Positions 8,891-17,374 of a stretch of 64,000 nucleotides of DNA are shown piece after piece; the stretch's first letter is position 1, and the number at the start of each line of letters is the position of its first letter. Source of the DNA: Christiangramia bathymodioli (lineage in GTDB: Bacteria > Bacteroidota > Bacteroidia > Flavobacteriales > Flavobacteriaceae). Made by a program: the position numbers and the translations under genes. A model generated the notes under the pieces. It made no database searches. It was not told the origin of the DNA and saw only the letters and a list, made by a program, of their open reading frames with translations. The DNA is taken from contig SRSL01000003.1 in NCBI GenBank assembly GCA_009735695.1, forward strand, positions 1-64,000. The letters are read 5' to 3'.

Positions 8891-9847
8891 TTATTTATGC
8901 TGCTGAAGATATTCCTCTACGTTGGTTTTAATACGTTCTTCAATATTGCTAACATCAGCCTTTTTAAATTTTTCACCAGTGATATTCTCGTATAGTTCGA
9001 TATATCTTTCAGAAACCGATTCGATATACTCATCGCTCATTTCAGGAACTTTTTGTCCTTCCTGGCCCTGGAATCCGTGAGAGATCAACCATTGACGAAC
9101 AAATTCCTTTGAAAGTTGTTTCTGAGCTTCCCCTTTTTCCTGTCTTTCCTCGTATCCTTTTTTATAAAAATACCTTGAAGAATCCGGGGTATGGATTTCA
9201 TCGATCAAAACGATCTCTCCTTCCGGTGTTTTACCAAATTCATATTTAGTATCTACCAGGATCAGGTCCTGTTTGGCGGCGATCTCGGTACCGCGTTCAA
9301 AAAGCTTTCGGGTATAATCTTCCAGCTTGTTATAATCTTCTTCTGAAACGATCCCCCTTTTCAAAATATCTTCCCTTGATATATCTTCATCGTGATCTCC
9401 CATCTCGGCCTTGGTAGCCGGGGTAATAATGGGCTCTGGAAACTTATCATTTTCCTTCATTCCTTCCGGAAGAGCTACTCCGCATAATTGTCTTTTTCCG
9501 GCTTTGTATTCCCTAGCCGCGTGTCCCGACATATATCCACGAATTACCATTTCCACCTTGAATGGCTCACATTTCTTTCCGATCGCCACATTTGGATCGG
9601 GCGTTGCTTCCAGCCAGTTCGGCACAATATCACTGGTCTTTTCCATCATTTTAGTAGCGATCTGGTTCAGGATCTGACCTTTATAAGGAATTCCTTTGGG
9701 CATCACCACATCAAAGGCCGAAAGCCGGTCTGAAGCGATCATCACCAGCCGGTCGTTCTCCAGGCTGTAAACGTCTCGTACCTTGCCTTTATAAACCGAT
9801 TTTTGTCCGGGAAAATTGAAATCTGTCTTAATAATTGTATTACTCAT
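8891..9847 (-). CDS. purC: Phosphoribosylaminoimidazole-succinocarboxamide synthase
   Basis: A 318-residue SAICAR synthetase, joining CAIR and aspartate with ATP in purine synthesis. Characteristic stretches are [11 protein letters not shown] near residue 19, [14 protein letters not shown] near 38, [16 protein letters not shown] near 99, and LVDTKYEFG and [12 protein letters not shown] in the middle. It is longer than the roughly 240-residue enterobacterial form and resembles the yeast ADE1-like length class common in Bacteroidota. It starts 18 bp after phoH, so the two genes are likely cotranscribed. Confidence 0.95.
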   Translation of the reverse strand: MSNTIIKTDFNFPGQKSVYKGKVRDVYSLENDRLVMIASDRLSAFDVVMPKGIPYKGQILNQIATKMMEKTSDIVPNWLEATPDPNVAIGKKCEPFKVEMVIRGYMSGHAAREYKAGKRQLCGVALPEGMKENDKFPEPIITPATKAEMGDHDEDISREDILKRGIVSEEDYNKLEDYTRKLFERGTEIAAKQDLILVDTKYEFGKTPEGEIVLIDEIHTPDSSRYFYKKGYEERQEKGEAQKQLSKEFVRQWLISHGFQGQEGQKVPEMSDEYIESVSERYIELYENITGEKFKKADVSNIEERIKTNVEEYLQQHK

Positions 9848-9865
9848 AACGAGTTTAATCTGTCT

Positions 9866-10819
9866 TTAATCGTTGTGTTCTATTGTTTTATAGGCGGCGA
9901 TAATCTTTTTCACCAGTCGGTGTCTTATCACGTCCTTATCGTCCAGGTACACCATCCCAACTCCTTTTACATCTTTTAAAATAAGTAAAGCTTCTTTTAA
10001 ACCTGAGATCACCCTGCGGGGTAGATCGATCTGGCCTGGGTCGCCGGTGATAATAAATTTCGCGTTTTTACCCATCCTGGTAAGGAACATCTTCATTTGA
10101 GCATGTGTAGTATTCTGGGCTTCATCCAGGATCACGAAAGCGTTATCCAGGGTTCTTCCGCGCATAAATGCCAGCGGAGCGATTTGTATCACCCCTTTTT
10201 CGATAAAAATCTCCAGTTTTTCGTGGGGGATCATATCACGTAAGGCATCATATAATGGCTGCATGTAGGGATCTAATTTCTCCTTTAGATCCCCCGGGAG
10301 GAATCCCAGGTTCTCCCCCGCTTCTACAGCAGGTCTCGTTAGAATGATCCTTTTCACCTGCTTTTCCTTCAGGGCTTTAACCGCCAGGGCAACACCTGTA
10401 TAGGTCTTACCGGTTCCGGCCGGACCAATAGCGAAAACCAGGTCGTTCTTTTTGGAAAGCTCCACCATTCTCCGCTGGTTCGCCGTCTGTGCTTTGATCA
10501 CCTTTCCGCTGATACCATGTACAATAGGCTCCCCGCTTTCTTTCGAAGTTTCATAATCTTCTTCACTTTCGCTGGTAAGCACCCTTTCTATGGAATTTTC
10601 GTCCAGTTTGTTATACTTACCAAAATGATCCATTAGCATATTGAACCGCTTATCGAATTCTTCCAGCATTTCCTCGTCACCGAAGACCCTTATCTTGCTG
10701 CCCCTGGCAACGATCTTGAGTTTTGGGAAATACTTTTTTAAAAGTTCGATGTGTTCATTTTGCTGCCCGAAAAACTCGCGTGGGCTGATCTCTGAAAGTT
10801 CAATAAGAAGTTCGTTCAA
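9866..10819 (-). CDS. PhoH family ATPase
   Basis: A 317-residue PhoH/YbeZ-type protein. An N-terminal KH-like region (about 25-95) precedes the ATPase core, with Walker A GPAGTGKTYTG near 135 and Walker B VILDEAQNTT near 228, then LTRMGKNAKFIITGDPGQIDLP, a helicase-like motif. Family knowledge links PhoH to RNA metabolism and ribosome maturation, often next to ybeY, which is not present here. It is the first gene of a probable phoH-purC unit and is divergent from the SAM hydrolase at 11031 across about 210 bp. Confidence 0.92.
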   Translation of the reverse strand: MNELLIELSEISPREFFGQQNEHIELLKKYFPKLKIVARGSKIRVFGDEEMLEEFDKRFNMLMDHFGKYNKLDENSIERVLTSESEEDYETSKESGEPIVHGISGKVIKAQTANQRRMVELSKKNDLVFAIGPAGTGKTYTGVALAVKALKEKQVKRIILTRPAVEAGENLGFLPGDLKEKLDPYMQPLYDALRDMIPHEKLEIFIEKGVIQIAPLAFMRGRTLDNAFVILDEAQNTTHAQMKMFLTRMGKNAKFIITGDPGQIDLPRRVISGLKEALLILKDVKGVGMVYLDDKDVIRHRLVKKIIAAYKTIEHND

Positions 10820-11030
10820 AAGCTATAGGTTTTTAGTTGAAGCATGGTTGAAATTTTTCCGGTACTATTTATTTGTCCTTCGCAATTCTAAATCCTAATT
10901 TTGGATCGAAATTCCGGGAATTTTTTACCAGTTTACAAAGGCGAATCACTTAAATAAAAATTATATTCGCCTTCTATACAAACTTAAGGAAAATTACCAG
11001 TCGCAGATAAAAAAATATTAACAATCACCT

Positions 11031-11864
11031 ATGCCCATTATCACTTTAACGACCGACTTCGGGGAGAAGGATTATTTCGCTGGAGCGGTTAAAGGAGCTA
11101 TTTATAGCGAGCTTAATGACATTCGAATTGTTGATATCTCCCATTCGGTTTCACCGTTCCATATCAGCGAGGCCGCGTACATCATAAAAAACGCCTATAA
11201 CAGCTTTCCGAAGGGCACGGTGCATATCATCGGGATCGATTCAGAATTAACTCCGGAAAACAAACACCTGGCCGTAAAACTGGACGGGCATTATTTTATC
11301 TGCGCCAATAATGGAATACTTTCATTGCTGGCTTCAGAGATCAAACCCGAAAAGATCGTGGAGATCAATATTCATGATAAGGTGGAAACCAATTTTCCTG
11401 TACTTGATGTGTTCGTGAAAGTAGCCTGTCATCTTTCCCGGGGCGGCACCCTGGAAGTTATTGGAAAAAACATACAGGAGATCAAATATCTCAAACAACT
11501 GGAACCGGTTGTAAATTCAGATAAAACCCAGATTATTGGCCATGTGCTCTATATCGATAACTACGGAAATGTGGTAACCGATATCACTCGTAAATTATTC
11601 GAGAGCGTTGGAAAAGGCCGAAATTTCAAGATCAACGCAAGAGGAGTAAGTTTTTCTGAAATTCATGAAAATTACAGTCATGCCATCAATTTCAATGTTG
11701 AAAAGGAAAAGCGCCGCGAAGAAGATGGTAAAAAGTTAGCCGTGTTCAATTCAGCAGGATACATAGAGCTGGCCATCTATAAAAGCAATCCGAGTACGGT
11801 TGGGAGCGCCTCTACCCTATTCGGACTAAGATATCTGGACACTGTATCGATAAATTTTGAATAA
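11031..11864 (+). CDS. SAM hydroxide adenosyltransferase (DUF62)
   Basis: A 277-residue protein of the DUF62 family, relatives of the SAM-dependent fluorinase/chlorinase. By family knowledge most bacterial members split S-adenosylmethionine with hydroxide to adenosine and methionine. Seen: the N-terminal TLTTDFGEKDYFAGAVKG with the conserved Asp, VDISHSVSPF near 38, and the C-terminal domain with YIDNYGNVVTDI. No halogenase-specific insertion was recognised. The leader holds an inverted repeat GGCGAAT (10940-10946) / ATTCGCC (10965-10971) overlapping a minus-7-like TATATTCG, so operator control is possible. The next gene begins directly after its stop. Confidence 0.9.
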   Translation: MPIITLTTDFGEKDYFAGAVKGAIYSELNDIRIVDISHSVSPFHISEAAYIIKNAYNSFPKGTVHIIGIDSELTPENKHLAVKLDGHYFICANNGILSLLASEIKPEKIVEINIHDKVETNFPVLDVFVKVACHLSRGGTLEVIGKNIQEIKYLKQLEPVVNSDKTQIIGHVLYIDNYGNVVTDITRKLFESVGKGRNFKINARGVSFSEIHENYSHAINFNVEKEKRREEDGKKLAVFNSAGYIELAIYKSNPSTVGSASTLFGLRYLDTVSINFE

Positions 11865-12161
11865 ATGTTCGTACGAATCGTAAAAATGGGATTTCAGCCA
11901 GAAAAGATCGAAGAATTCCTGGCTAATTTCGACAAAAATAAGGATAAGATCAGGGGTTTTGAAGGTTGCCTGTTTTTAGAACTCTACAGGGATAAACACA
12001 ATACACACCGATTTTTCACGTATAGTTACTGGAAAGACGAGGCAGCTCTTGAAAATTATAGAAACTCTGAACTGTTCAAAAATGTCTGGGCCGACACCAA
12101 GGTCCTTTTCAATGAAAAGCCAGAAGCCTGGAGTGTGGATAAGCTGGTTAGTATGGAGTAG
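11865..12161 (+). CDS. Antibiotic biosynthesis monooxygenase-like (ABM) protein
   Basis: A 98-residue dimeric alpha/beta-barrel-type protein of the ABM/putative quinol monooxygenase group. The pattern RIVKMGFQPEKIEEFLANF at the start and FTYSYWKDEAALENYRNSELF in the middle is typical. Substrate is unknown; small stand-alone ABM proteins act on quinones, haem or remain uncharacterised. The ATG immediately follows the stop of the SAM hydroxide adenosyltransferase (0-bp gap), so translation is coupled. The stop is followed almost directly by heptamer repeats (12163 onward). Confidence 0.82.
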   Translation: MFVRIVKMGFQPEKIEEFLANFDKNKDKIRGFEGCLFLELYRDKHNTHRFFTYSYWKDEAALENYRNSELFKNVWADTKVLFNEKPEAWSVDKLVSME

Positions 12162-12162
12162 T

Positions 12163-12225
12163 TAGTATTGAGTATTGAGAAGTGGAGAGTGGGAAGTGGA
12201 GAGTGTCAAGTGGAAAGTGGAAATT
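12163..12225. repeat. Degenerate heptamer tandem repeat, GRRAAGT type
   Basis: Nine consecutive 7-bp units can be read, for example GAGTATT, GAGAAGT, GGAGAGT, GGGAAGT, GGAGAGT, GTCAAGT, GGAAAGT. The array begins one base after the ABM stop codon. Same period as the array at 12253-12357 but different unit. Confidence 0.75.
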
Positions 12226-12252
12226 ATATAATTCAAGAATCAAAATTCAATA

Positions 12253-12357
12253 GACAACGGACAACAGACAACCGACAACGGTCAACAGACAACTGATAAC
12301 TGATAACTGAAAACTGATAACTGATAACTGATAACTGATAACTGATAACTGATAACT
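12253..12357. repeat. Heptamer tandem repeat, GACAACN/GATAACT, 15 units
   Basis: Fifteen back-to-back 7-bp units: six of the GACAACN kind, then GATAACT units with one GAAAACT. The last six units are identical, so this end is either young or recently homogenised. The array ends 9 bp before the gldF start codon and so forms its leader. Confidence 0.85.
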
Positions 12358-12366
12358 GAAATTGCA

Positions 12367-13107
12367 ATGTTTGCGATCCTGAACAAAGAAATACAATCAT
12401 TCTTCTCTTCCTTAACAGGATACCTGGTAATAGGTCTTTTCCTGTTAGTAAGCGGATTATTCCTCTTTGTTTTCAGCGGCGGTTATAATATCCTGGACAG
12501 CGGATTTGCCGATCTAAAACCATTCTTCAGCCTGGCTCCCTGGATCTTTTTATTTCTGATCCCGGCCATTAGCATGCGTAGCTTTTCCGAAGAAAAACGA
12601 ATGGGCACCATGGAAACCCTGCTTACTAAACCCATTAGCCTCTGGAAGCTGATTCTTGGAAAATATTTGGGAATTCTGATATTGGTGGTTTTAGCAATAC
12701 TGCCAAGCCTGCTATACGTATATACAATTAGCGAACTGGGCCGGCCAGAAGGCAATTTTGATGCCGGGGCAACTCTTGGTTCTTATCTGGGCTTATTATT
12801 TCTTGGTGGGTGCTATGCGGCTATCGGTGTTTTCGCCTCAAGCCTTTCTTCGAACCAGATCGTCGCATTTTTACTGGGCGTATTCTTATGTTTTATTGCC
12901 TATTTCGGATTTGAAGGCATTAGCCAGACCGGTATATTTGGAAATTATACCTATATCGTTGAATCCGTCGGAATCAATTTCCATTATCAAAGCATCAGCC
13001 GCGGGGTGATCGATTCCAGGGATCTCATCTATTTCATTTCAGTTATTCTGCTGTTTTTGATGTTTACCCAGGTAAGACTAAACGCATCAAAAAGCAATCG
13101 ATCATGA
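12367..13107 (+). CDS. gldF: Gliding-motility ABC transporter permease GldF
   Basis: A 246-residue inner-membrane permease of the ABC-2 type. The sequence opens with FAILNKEIQSFFSSLTGYLVIG and contains about six hydrophobic spans. The conserved cytoplasmic loop SFSEEKRMGTMETLLTKPIS (about residues 72-91) is diagnostic for GldF-like subunits. By family knowledge GldF works with GldG and the ATPase GldA in flavobacterial gliding; gldA is not in this window. It overlaps gldG by 4 bp (ATGA). The leader consists almost entirely of heptamer repeats, so promoter placement is unclear. Confidence 0.93.
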   Translation: MFAILNKEIQSFFSSLTGYLVIGLFLLVSGLFLFVFSGGYNILDSGFADLKPFFSLAPWIFLFLIPAISMRSFSEEKRMGTMETLLTKPISLWKLILGKYLGILILVVLAILPSLLYVYTISELGRPEGNFDAGATLGSYLGLLFLGGCYAAIGVFASSLSSNQIVAFLLGVFLCFIAYFGFEGISQTGIFGNYTYIVESVGINFHYQSISRGVIDSRDLIYFISVILLFLMFTQVRLNASKSNRS

Positions 13108-14774
13108 AGCAGTTATCTGGTATAAAATCGCTTCTGATCCTGCTGGCCGTGATAGTGGCCGTGAATTTTATTGCTTCTGAAGTTTACTTCCGCTTCGACC
13201 TAACCCAAGACAAAAGATACAGTCTTTCCCCAGCCGCAAAAGATATCCTGAACGACGTTGAAGAACCCATAGTTTTTGACGTTTTTCTTGAAGGCAGTTT
13301 CCCTTCGGAATTCAGAAGGCTGCAGGGCGAAACCAGGCAAATGCTGGAAGAATTTTCAGCATATAACAGGAATATAAAATTCAATTTTATAGATCCGCTT
13401 GAAGAAGGTGGCGATGCCAATGCGATTGCCGAAGAATTCTATAAACTTGGAATGACCCCGGCCCGCCTGAACGTGATGGAAAATGGGAAGCAAAGCGAAA
13501 GCATCATTTTTCCCTGGGCCATCGCGAATTTCGGAAATGAGACCGTTAAGATTCCGCTGCTTAAGAATCAGATAGGTGCTACAGACGAGGAGCGCGTAAA
13601 CGCTTCGGTACAGCAGCTGGAATATGTGCTCGCGAACGGGTTGAGCAAGCTCATTTATCCGCGTGAAAAGAAGATCGCGGTGATGCGCGGAAACGGAGAA
13701 TTGCCAGACTCGCGTATAGCCGATTTCATCAGGACTATCCAGGAATATTATTTTATGGCTCCTTTTACCCTGGACTCGGTAGAAGCAAAGCCGCAAAAAA
13801 CCCTCAATGACCTAAAGGAATATGACCTGGTGATCGATCCTAAACCCAGCCAGGCCTTTACCGAACAGGAAAAATATGTGCTGGACCAGTACCTGATGAA
13901 TGGTGGAAAAATGCTCTGGCTTGCTGAAATGACGAGTATCGAAACCGACAGCCTGTTCAATGAAGATGGTTCTGCAGTGGCACTTTACCGAGACCTGAAC
14001 CTGGGCGATTATTTCTTTTCATACGGGATCAGGATCAACCCGGAGCTGGTGAACGACCTGTATTCGGCCCCGATCATCCTGGCAAGCGGAAGCGGCAATA
14101 ACACCCGGTTTAATCCTTATCCCTGGTTTTACAGTCCGTTAACCAGCTCGCCGAACGATCACCCGATCATCAACAATATCGAAGCGGTAAAATTCGAATA
14201 TGCCAATCCAATCGATACGCTGGCAAATGATATCAAGAAAACAATTTTATTGAGTAGTTCGCCTCAAACAAAAGTACAGGGAGCGCCCCTAAGGATCAGC
14301 CTGGAAATGGTGAGCGACAAACCCGACCTGAGCACCTATGACGCTGGAGAGCAGCCGCTGTCCGTTCTGCTCGAGGGAGAATTCACTTCGGTTTATAAGA
14401 ATCGGGTAAAGCCGTTCAAGCTGAATGAACATCTGGACAAAGGTAAACCTTCCAGCATGCTGGTAATTTCAGATGGCGATGTGATCAAAAACGATCTTCA
14501 GCAGGGCCGGCCACTGGAACTGGGATTTGAAAGGTATACCGGCAATACTTATGGAAACAAGGAATTTTTACTGAATGCCGTGAACTACCTGCTCGATGAT
14601 ACCGGACTCATCAATATTCGCTCTAAAGAGATCAGCCTGGCTTTCCTGGACAAGGAAAAGGCTGCGAACGAGCGTGAAAAATGGCAAATTATCAACCTCG
14701 CCGGACCCTTAGTTCTGTTGCTCATCTTCGGAATTGGTTTCTATTATTACCGCCGCTGGAAATATGTAAAATGA
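13104..14774 (+). CDS. gldG: Gliding-motility ABC transporter substrate-binding protein GldG
   Basis: A 556-residue membrane-anchored protein. An N-terminal span (LLILLAVIVAVNFIASEVYF) leads into a large periplasmic domain with FDLTQDKRYSLSPAAKDIL, characteristic of GldG, and a C-terminal span (LAGPLVLLLIFGIGFYYY) followed by RRWKYVK. It is the partner of GldF; the 4-bp overlap indicates coupled translation. Its role in gliding is known from Flavobacterium johnsoniae; strains lacking motility can retain these genes, so motility here is an inference. Confidence 0.93.
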   Translation: MKQLSGIKSLLILLAVIVAVNFIASEVYFRFDLTQDKRYSLSPAAKDILNDVEEPIVFDVFLEGSFPSEFRRLQGETRQMLEEFSAYNRNIKFNFIDPLEEGGDANAIAEEFYKLGMTPARLNVMENGKQSESIIFPWAIANFGNETVKIPLLKNQIGATDEERVNASVQQLEYVLANGLSKLIYPREKKIAVMRGNGELPDSRIADFIRTIQEYYFMAPFTLDSVEAKPQKTLNDLKEYDLVIDPKPSQAFTEQEKYVLDQYLMNGGKMLWLAEMTSIETDSLFNEDGSAVALYRDLNLGDYFFSYGIRINPELVNDLYSAPIILASGSGNNTRFNPYPWFYSPLTSSPNDHPIINNIEAVKFEYANPIDTLANDIKKTILLSSSPQTKVQGAPLRISLEMVSDKPDLSTYDAGEQPLSVLLEGEFTSVYKNRVKPFKLNEHLDKGKPSSMLVISDGDVIKNDLQQGRPLELGFERYTGNTYGNKEFLLNAVNYLLDDTGLINIRSKEISLAFLDKEKAANEREKWQIINLAGPLVLLLIFGIGFYYYRRWKYVK

Positions 14775-14975
14775 AGGGAGCAAAAACCAGAATCTGTTTA
14801 AAACTGATACATATTAACAATTTCAGATTCACACTGAATAGCAATTAGCTGTTTTTCAGGAATTTAAATCATTTTAAACATTCCATCCTGTTAATAAAAA
14901 CTACCCGAAGCGGCCGGGATTTTTGGCATATTCAGATATATTTGTAATTGATTCAAAATAAATCAATAAAAGCCG

Positions 14976-16094
14976 ATGAAATTTATTGTATCCAGCAATT
15001 ACCTGCTGAAACAGCTACAAATACTTGGAGGGGTAATCAACAGTTCAAACACACTACCCATATTAGATAATTTCCTGTTTGATCTTAAGAATGATGAGCT
15101 AACCGTATCAGCTTCAGATCTTGAGACTACCATGTCTGCAAAACTAAATGTAGAATCAGATTCTGAAGGAAAGATCGCCGTGCCGGCAAAATTGCTCCTG
15201 GACACGCTGAAAACCTTTCCGGAGCAGCCATTGACCTTTGTAGTTGAAGATAACAATACCATAGAACTGAGTTCCAATCACGGTAAATATGCACTTGCTT
15301 ATGCCGACGGTGAGGAATTCCCAAACCCGGTAGAGCTTGAAGATCCTAACAGCACCATCGTTGAAGGTGATGTTTTAGCTACTGCTATTTCCAAGACCAT
15401 TTTCGCTTCAGGAAATGACGATCTTCGTCCGGTGATGAGCGGAGTTTTCTTCCAGTTCAAGGCAGATGGGTTGACCTTTGTGGCTACCGATGCACATAAG
15501 CTGGTTAAATATTCAAGAGAAGACATTCAGGCGCAGCAACCGGCCGAATTCATCATGCCGAAAAAACCGCTGAACCTTCTGAAAGGTATTCTTGCCGGAA
15601 GCGAATCTGAAGTGAAGATCGAATATAACGAGTCGAATGCCAAGTTCACTTTTGACGATACCGAACTGATCTGCCGTTTGATCGACGGAAAATACCCAAA
15701 CTACGAGGCGGTTATTCCGAAGGAGAATCCTAATAAACTGAGTATTGAACGCAACCAGTTCCTGAGTTCAGTAAGAAGGGTTAGCATTTTCTCCAATAAG
15801 ACCACTCACCAGGTAAGATTGAAGATCGCTGGAGCCGAATTGAATATCTCAGCTGAAGACGTAGACTACAGCAACAAGGCCGAGGAGCGCTTAACCTGTT
15901 CATACCAGGGAGACGATATGCAGATAGGTTTCAACTCAAGATTCCTTATCGAGATGCTTGGCAACCTGACTTCAGATGAAGTGATGCTGGAAATGAGCCT
16001 TCCTAACAGAGCCGGGATCCTGACTCCTGTTGACGGACTGGATCACGGAGAAAAGATCACCATGCTGGTTATGCCGGTTATGCTGAATAATTAG
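14976..16094 (+). CDS. dnaN: DNA polymerase III beta subunit (sliding clamp)
   Basis: A 372-residue clamp with three repeated domains. Recognisable segments are the N-terminal MKFIVSSNYLLKQLQILGGVINSSNTLPILDNF, GEEFPNP in domain 1, and the C-terminal LTPVDGLDHGEKITMLVMPVML, where the family normally ends with a xxMPMRL-type tail. The clamp encircles DNA and tethers polymerase III. It stands alone, not next to dnaA, as usual in Bacteroidota. A minus-7-like TATATTTG lies at 14937-14944 but no TTG sits at the right distance. A strong terminator follows at 16131-16166. Confidence 0.96.
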   Translation: MKFIVSSNYLLKQLQILGGVINSSNTLPILDNFLFDLKNDELTVSASDLETTMSAKLNVESDSEGKIAVPAKLLLDTLKTFPEQPLTFVVEDNNTIELSSNHGKYALAYADGEEFPNPVELEDPNSTIVEGDVLATAISKTIFASGNDDLRPVMSGVFFQFKADGLTFVATDAHKLVKYSREDIQAQQPAEFIMPKKPLNLLKGILAGSESEVKIEYNESNAKFTFDDTELICRLIDGKYPNYEAVIPKENPNKLSIERNQFLSSVRRVSIFSNKTTHQVRLKIAGAELNISAEDVDYSNKAEERLTCSYQGDDMQIGFNSRFLIEMLGNLTSDEVMLEMSLPNRAGILTPVDGLDHGEKITMLVMPVMLNN

Positions 16095-16098
16095 TAGG

Positions 16099-16122
16099 CA
16101 GTTTACAGTCTCAGTAGACAGT
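16099..16122. repeat. Short CAGT repeat with 7/6/7 spacing after dnaN
   Basis: CAGT occurs at 16099, 16106, 16112 and 16119, a degenerate heptamer pattern starting 5 bp after the dnaN stop. It resembles the heptamer arrays after the ABM gene. Confidence 0.4.
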
Positions 16123-16130
16123 AAGAATTA

Positions 16131-16166
16131 AAAAAGCCCGTTTCAAAATTTGAAACGGGCTTTTTT
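16131..16166 (+). terminator. Intrinsic terminator of dnaN
   Basis: Long, nearly perfect inverted repeat AAAAAGCCCGTTTCAAA / TTTGAAACGGGCTTTTT followed by more T. The A-rich left arm makes it work in both directions. Confidence 0.9.
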
Positions 16167-16419
16167 CTTACGACCTATTAAGATTAATTTTAACCCTATT
16201 TGTTGGTTTTAAGAAAGGCTTATTAAAAACTTTCCGCTAATGATAAAGTCTGTTAATCAGTCAATATTGCCTGTCATTTTGGTTATATTCTATGGTATAG
16301 GACAGTCAGTTAAACTGAATCAGATTTAACCCAAATGAGGCTGGATCCAAGTGATCAATAAACCTTGTAAAAGAACTGTCCTTATAAAAACTGAATATTC
16401 ACCAAATAAATTGACCATT

Positions 16420-16830
16420 ATGAAAAAGACAAGCATCTTAATATTAATCTTAAGTTTCTTCCTCATCGTAGCCTGTTCAGATGACGATGATAATCAGGAT
16501 TGCATTAATTATGAAGAAATAGCTAATGTAACCAGCGTTGAAGCGCCACAAACGGCTACAATAAATCAACCTGTTGATGTAACGGTAAACTTTCAGGTGA
16601 ACAATGGCTGCGGAGATTTCGCCCAATTTGATGAAAGCCTTATGGAAACCACCAGAACGATAGCAGTCGAGGCAATATATGATGGCTGTGCCTGTACACA
16701 GGTGATAACCGATAGAACTATTACCTATTCGTTTACCCCTCTTGTTTCTGGAGAACATGTTCTACGATTTCAGTCTGGTGAAGATGAATTTATTGAAGCC
16801 AGAATAACGGTGGAAGATCCTTCAGAATAA
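16420..16830 (+). CDS. Small lipoprotein of unknown function
   Basis: A 136-residue protein from the chosen start. A longer frame opens at 16351, but the Met at 16420 begins a textbook lipoprotein leader: KKTSILILILSFFLIVAC with a lipobox cysteine, followed by SDDDDNQDC, an acidic stretch that in Bacteroidota favours export of lipoproteins to the surface. The mature part looks like an all-beta, immunoglobulin-like domain (PQTATINQPVDVTVNFQV ... YSFTPLVSGEHVLRFQSG) with several Cys that could form disulphides. No homologue is recognised. Single gene between two strong terminators. Confidence 0.75.
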   Translation: MKKTSILILILSFFLIVACSDDDDNQDCINYEEIANVTSVEAPQTATINQPVDVTVNFQVNNGCGDFAQFDESLMETTRTIAVEAIYDGCACTQVITDRTITYSFTPLVSGEHVLRFQSGEDEFIEARITVEDPSE

Positions 16831-16866
16831 AAAGAAAATCAAACAGCCTTTTTAGCACTAAATTTA

Positions 16867-16904
16867 AAAAGACCACCCAAAACTTAAATTTTGGGTGGTC
16901 TTTT
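16867..16904. terminator. Bidirectional intrinsic terminator
   Basis: Perfect 16-bp stem AAAAGACCACCCAAAA / TTTTGGGTGGTCTTTT with a 6-nt loop, between the convergent lipoprotein and DUF4870 genes. A-rich and T-rich flanks suit termination from both sides. Confidence 0.9.
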
Positions 16905-16930
16905 CATTTTCATTTCAGAAAGGTGAAAGA

Positions 16931-17269
16931 CTATTTCAGGAACTCTATGGTTAAAGGATAGTAAGGCATTTCACCGTTACTCACCTTAATGGCATTCATA
17001 ATTGGCAAAATAAGCGCGATCAGTCCAATGATTATCAGAATCAGTATACCGATCCCGAAAAGCAGGATCAATGGAATGCTAATTAAGGAATAAATGAACA
17101 GGCTTATCTGGAAATTCAGGATCATCTTCCCGTGCATGTCCATTCCTGCCACTTTATCTTTTTGGGTTAACCACAGGATTAGCGGCACGATAAAACCTCC
17201 AATTCCCGTAATTAGGTCCAGTAACTGGCTAAGATGAGTCATCACCAGCATTTGATTGTCTTCTCTCAT
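16931..17269 (-). CDS. DUF4870 domain-containing membrane protein
   Basis: A small inner-membrane protein (about 112 residues from the Met at 17269; a longer frame starts at 17293). The pattern HLSQLLDLITGIGGFIVPLILWLTQKDK, then GKMILNFQISLFIYSLISIPLIL and a glycine- and isoleucine-rich span matches DUF4870 (Tic20-like small membrane proteins). Three hydrophobic segments are visible. Function is not known; related proteins have been compared with Tic20. It is divergent from mnmE and convergent with the lipoprotein gene, so it is a single transcription unit. Confidence 0.82.
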   Translation of the reverse strand: MREDNQMLVMTHLSQLLDLITGIGGFIVPLILWLTQKDKVAGMDMHGKMILNFQISLFIYSLISIPLILLFGIGILILIIIGLIALILPIMNAIKVSNGEMPYYPLTIEFLK

Positions 17270-17374
17270 GATTGATTTTTTGATGGTTAGCAAAAGCTTC
17301 TATTTAATAGACGAGCAAAAACGGCATATGTTACAAAGATGGCCCAGGCGATAAATTCTTTTTAAATTTGCCGC

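Noticed and set aside
12253-12357. CRISPR array
   Set aside because: Units are 7 bp with no spacers; no cas genes in the window.
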